From: CAVZGO01 sp963774935
GTDB lineage: Bacteria > Chloroflexota > Anaerolineae > Anaerolineales > UBA4823
Assembly: GCA_963774935.1 (NCBI GenBank)
Contig: CAVZGO010000002.1
Span: 186,001-250,000, forward strand
Direction: 5' to 3'
Length of the DNA: 64,000 bases
Shown: in pieces, positions 61,259 through 64,000 of the stretch
How the letters are laid out: every line of letters begins with the position of its first letter
Numbering within the stretch: the first letter of the stretch is position 1
Program-made: the position numbers and the translations under genes
The notes under the pieces: generated by a model
What the model saw: only the letters and a program-made list of their open reading frames with translations
The model's database searches: none
Told to the model about the DNA's origin: nothing

Positions 61259-62698
61259 TCACAAATTCTGGGAATGCTGAATGTGCTGCACGGCCATTGC
61301 TAACAGGGCAAAAATCGGCAGAATCAGGAGAAGAACCCAAAGCAGCCCACGAAAAGTTGCGGGTTGGTAATTTTGGGGTGATTCTTGACTTGGCAAATAA
61401 TTCTTTGCCTCAGAATTTTCTGATATCCATTGTTGAACCTCGGTGGATACATCGACCCCCGGCTGGTTTTGCCAACTGGCAAGATCATTGACCAATTCTG
61501 CGCGACTCGACTTCATAGAATGGGGAATTACTACCAGGCCGCTGTTTGGGTTTTCAATCTGGAATGTTTCTCCCGATCCAACCAGGGTCAGCTCAATCGG
61601 ATAAACTCCTGGAGCAGCCTGCAATTCAGCTTTCATTCCGAGAGTGACTTCATCACCTGGAGATACTTGCTTATCAATCAGAATATCCATTGAAGAAGAC
61701 CAAGCCGGGGAGGAAACCTGGATTCTCGTCTGCCCTGCCTGCCATGTTTCTTCTCCATTATTCTCCAATCGAAGCTTCAACAGATTGTTTTCCCCTTGCA
61801 CAAGTACTGGCCAGGCAGGTGATTCCACCAATCGAGCAGAATATAACCGCTGGACTCCAGCTAATACGCCAATAGCCTGGGGGATCAACCGTGTTGTATC
61901 GATAATCGCCTCGCCCTGACAGACAAGTTGAGTGGAACCACCTCCATCCAGCATCATCACCTTGGCTGCACCAAAAGCCCGCAGGACATCGCCTGCATCA
62001 CCAGGGAGTGAGGTCCTCGTGTTCAACAGGAAAACCGTTTCATAGCTGCCATTTTGATCCCGATCAGCCACTCCCACAAAAGTTCTACCGGTGGAGCGCT
62101 TGGCTGCCTTGGCGGCATTCTCTGTCAAACCGGCAATAATATCCGGGGCATCCGAGTTATACAGGTCTGACTTGCTCAGCTCGCGGATGTCAGCCTCTGA
62201 ATTGGTTATTTCAAGGACGAGCTTCTGGCCCGGAAATTCGTTCTCACCATACCCATCAGTGACTACCGCCCCATTTACCTTGAGTGGAAATGGCAGTGGT
62301 GTCGGGCTATCGGCCATGCGAAAGAACTGGCCATTTGAGACGCAAAATGGGCTTTGCTGCGTTTGGGCTAGTTCCCCCCAAAATTGCTGGATGGATTTCC
62401 TGGTGAAGCGCGGGTTATCGCCTCCATACACCCCCTGACCCTGACCGGATTGCGTAATTTCACCATGCATCAAGACTAACTCTGCTCCTTGCTGCAGGTT
62501 AACCACCTGGACGAAATCCGGTGTTCCGTTGGGATAATCCTTGCGGAAGAGCTGCACCCCAGGTACTTCTTGCACCAGGTGGAATCCACTCGGTACCTGC
62601 CAGTCGGGTGTAGCGGCGCGGGTTGGATAACATGTAAGCGCGAATAATACGGTAATACAACCTAGAAGAATCAGGATACGAATGCGTTGTGTAATCAC
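61259..62698 (-). CDS. Exported phosphodiester glycosidase (NAGPA-like) with TM anchor
   Basis: A 479-residue protein beginning with GTG 62698 (AGAGG upstream). Signal peptide, then the NAGPA/phosphodiester glycosidase domain with G-Q-F-F-R-M and K-V-M-M-L-D-G-G-G-S-T-Q-L-V, a beta domain in the second half (C-A-R-D-B-like L-K-L-R-L-E-N-N-G-E) and a C-terminal transmembrane helix. It would cleave a sugar phosphodiester in the wall or exopolymer at the cell surface. Confidence 0.82.
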   Translation of the reverse strand: MITQRIRILILLGCITVLFALTCYPTRAATPDWQVPSGFHLVQEVPGVQLFRKDYPNGTPDFVQVVNLQQGAELVLMHGEITQSGQGQGVYGGDNPRFTRKSIQQFWGELAQTQQSPFCVSNGQFFRMADSPTPLPFPLKVNGAVVTDGYGENEFPGQKLVLEITNSEADIRELSKSDLYNSDAPDIIAGLTENAAKAAKRSTGRTFVGVADRDQNGSYETVFLLNTRTSLPGDAGDVLRAFGAAKVMMLDGGGSTQLVCQGEAIIDTTRLIPQAIGVLAGVQRLYSARLVESPAWPVLVQGENNLLKLRLENNGEETWQAGQTRIQVSSPAWSSSMDILIDKQVSPGDEVTLGMKAELQAAPGVYPIELTLVGSGETFQIENPNSGLVVIPHSMKSSRAELVNDLASWQNQPGVDVSTEVQQWISENSEAKNYLPSQESPQNYQPATFRGLLWVLLLILPIFALLAMAVQHIQHSQNL

Positions 62699-62895
62699 CG
62701 GTAACCTCTGCAGGAAAAAACAACAGCATTATATCATAAATTAGAACATATATTCTATTTATATTTTATTCATTATCGAGGAAATCAATCAGGAAAGGAT
62801 CAGTTTGACGGCTTGCCCACTTGCCATCTATCTGAAAACTCAATTACCGGAATAAGCCCCTTCCGAGGAGAATCAATGGAATCACACCCAGATAA

Positions 62896-63201
62896 TTACT
62901 TTTTTTTGACTGGTCGCGGGAGACCCGCCGATACCACGACCATAAAAAGCAAATAAATCACGCTTCCAGAGATTGCCATTGCCATCGCCAGCGGAATAAA
63001 CTCCGCAGCCCAGAAAAACGCTCCCAAGGACATCAATAGCCAGCACAGGGCATGCCCCCATCGGATGATAAACATCTCAAATTTTGTCCTTGGTCGGTTG
63101 GTCAGCGCCAGCTTCGGCCACTTGAAGGCGTAGAAGATCGCCAATAACAGGCAAATATACCCCCAAAGAGGGATTGGCAAGCCCAAGAATCGATCTGGCA
63201 T
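62896..63201 (-). CDS. Small membrane protein, three to four helices
   Basis: About 101 residues with hydrophobic segments at roughly 10-27, 48-66 and 70-90 and a basic C-terminus (R-P-V-K-K-K). ATG 63201 is preferred to TTG 63219. Family not recognised. Confidence 0.55.
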   Translation of the reverse strand: MPDRFLGLPIPLWGYICLLLAIFYAFKWPKLALTNRPRTKFEMFIIRWGHALCWLLMSLGAFFWAAEFIPLAMAMAISGSVIYLLFMVVVSAGLPRPVKKK

Positions 63202-63231
63202 AACAATGATCTCCCGCAACGTATGGTTGAC

Positions 63232-63690
63232 TTAAGCTTTCTGGACCGGAAAATAAATATAAAGTGTACTCGATAAGTTGGAGTGGACGAACTCCTCGCC
63301 GTAATATTCAAAATCCGGCGCCGGTACAGCTTGATAACCACTCGCAGGCAGCCAGTCATGAATGCGTTGATAAGCTGCTCTAATATCTTGAACGCCTTTT
63401 GCTGGCATGACAGCATAGGTCTGGGTAGGCACCACCTTACCTACCATGCCCCGCGGAATATCCGATAATTCAGTCACTGGCAGCCCGGCAACATACTCAA
63501 ATGAGCCATCTGGCTCCATAGCGAAACACAAGCCGAATGCTGCATTGGGCTGCGTTGCAACGTGCAGGATCTCAGCGGCATGCTCATTGAAATGCCCCCA
63601 TAACTCAGTGATCTCCTGGTGCTCGTTCTTTCCATAATAGCACAAACCAACAACCATAAATTGATCCATACGAACAATCTTGGGTTCCAT
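63232..63690 (-). CDS. GyrI-like/AraC effector-binding domain protein
   Basis: About 152 residues as a single stand-alone GyrI-like domain: V-G-L-C-Y-Y-G-K-N, F-G-L-C-F-A-M-E-P-D-G-S-F-E-Y-V-A-G-L-P-V and the D-F-E-Y-Y-G-E-E-F end. These domains bind small ligands or inhibit gyrase. No HTH is attached. GGAG suits ATG 63690 best. Confidence 0.8.
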   Translation of the reverse strand: MEPKIVRMDQFMVVGLCYYGKNEHQEITELWGHFNEHAAEILHVATQPNAAFGLCFAMEPDGSFEYVAGLPVTELSDIPRGMVGKVVPTQTYAVMPAKGVQDIRAAYQRIHDWLPASGYQAVPAPDFEYYGEEFVHSNLSSTLYIYFPVQKA

Positions 63691-63759
63691 CATAATCTCC
63701 TGATGTCATTGGATAGATTTGGCATCGCATGGTCTCCAGAAATAACCCCTTAGAATACA

Positions 63760-64000
63760 TCAGGGTTGCCCACACCCCTGGTATGTAGACATCTGGGTCA
63801 CAATTGCCGGCCCGATCACCACAGCCTGACGCACTGGATCATAAAACCAGCCATAATTCAGAATATTACCAGCACCCGTTAGCATCCAGCCCTGATAGCG
63901 GGTGATCTCCAGGCTGGAGCCGAGGGGGTTTTCAGTCGAAACGCACTCTCCACGCTGGGTGACGTTGCTGATTACGTCAACAGTGCCTGGTTCGCACGCG
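63760..64000 (-). CDS. Hypothetical protein, C-terminal part only
   Basis: Open frame entering from the right edge and ending at TGA 63762-63760 (~79 codons). It reads ...V-D-V-I-S-N-V-T-Q-R-G-E-C, then E-I-T-R-Y-Q-G-W-M-L-T-G and Y-G-W-F-Y-D-P, with three cysteines. No family recognised; the missing N-terminus may hold the recognisable domain. Confidence 0.5.
   Translation of the reverse strand, partial: ACEPGTVDVISNVTQRGECVSTENPLGSSLEITRYQGWMLTGAGNILNYGWFYDPVRQAVVIGPAIVTQMSTYQGCGQP

Noticed and set aside
1..64000. CRISPR array, tRNA or rRNA gene
   Set aside because: No regular spaced repeats and no cloverleaf or rRNA-like sequence seen on either strand.

Overview
The window looks like a piece of a chromosome from Chloroflexota, most likely class Anaerolineae. 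I infer this from the combination of an FMN-riboswitch-controlled RibXY-type importer, a dnaB-dnaD-dnaC replication block, a CruF-like carotenoid gene, class I two-subunit fumarase, an Anaerolineae-style Ccm system and many multiheme cytochromes. No rRNA, tRNA or marker protein is present to prove the taxonomy. I see no CRISPR array and no prophage. At least six single-base indels break otherwise good genes (five look like one extra base, one like a lost base in a G run), so either sequencing error or early gene decay affects the annotation.

Layout. 1-7 kb: amino acid permease (cut by the window edge), class IV aminotransferase, CDF metal transporter, membrane glycosyltransferase-like protein, an ECF sigma factor with a DUF5667-type partner, and a LuxR-type regulator, all on the minus strand. 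7.2-11.3 kb: TPR protein, then an MFS transporter gene split by a fresh 791-bp IS1-family element with a perfect 8-bp target duplication. 11.4-12.9 kb: two-subunit fumarase. 12.9-22.7 kb (minus): CruF-like gene and a cytochrome c maturation operon (ccmE, a possible 30-aa ORF, ccmF, ccmH, a TlpA/CcmG-like thioredoxin, CcmI-like, a diheme cytochrome c, ccmA, ccmB, ccmC, ccmD). 22.9-37.6 kb (plus): a large electron-transfer cluster of a collagen-stalked octaheme lipoprotein, a membrane octaheme protein with FeS (NrfC-like) and NrfD-like subunits, two paralogous pairs of nonaheme cytochrome plus cytochrome b, a NarX/NarL-like two-component pair, and a tandem-duplicated decaheme cytochrome. 37.7-41.8 kb (minus): a zinc-ribbon membrane protein and an FMN-riboswitch-controlled ABC importer, probably for riboflavin. 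42-52.8 kb: rpsT, argS, a cyclic-2,3-diphosphoglycerate-synthase-like GTPase, an orphan DNA methyltransferase, a pseudo-receiver regulator, a bifunctional nuclease, dnaB, dnaD, a double-AAA DnaC-like loader, a small CxxC protein and a cysteine hydrolase. 52.9-64 kb: zinc dehydrogenase behind a structured leader, a GNAT remnant, phosphatase, ankyrin protein, CDP-alcohol phosphatidyltransferase, AIR-synthase-like protein, adenosine-specific kinase, an alpha/alpha-toroid protein coupled to an EF-Tu-barrel/HTH fusion, an HhH lipoprotein, phosphodiester glycosidase, and small genes to the edge.

How the genes work together. The divergent ccm operon supplies covalent heme attachment for about 45 c-type heme sites in the neighbouring cluster. 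FeS/NrfD and cytochrome b subunits are expected to exchange electrons with the menaquinone pool and pass them to or from the multiheme proteins outside the membrane. The collagen-like stalk on one cytochrome suggests that heme domains are projected away from the cell surface. No obvious terminal reductase or molybdopterin catalytic subunit lies in the cluster, so the external partner is unknown. This cluster is the best candidate for an undescribed system in the window.
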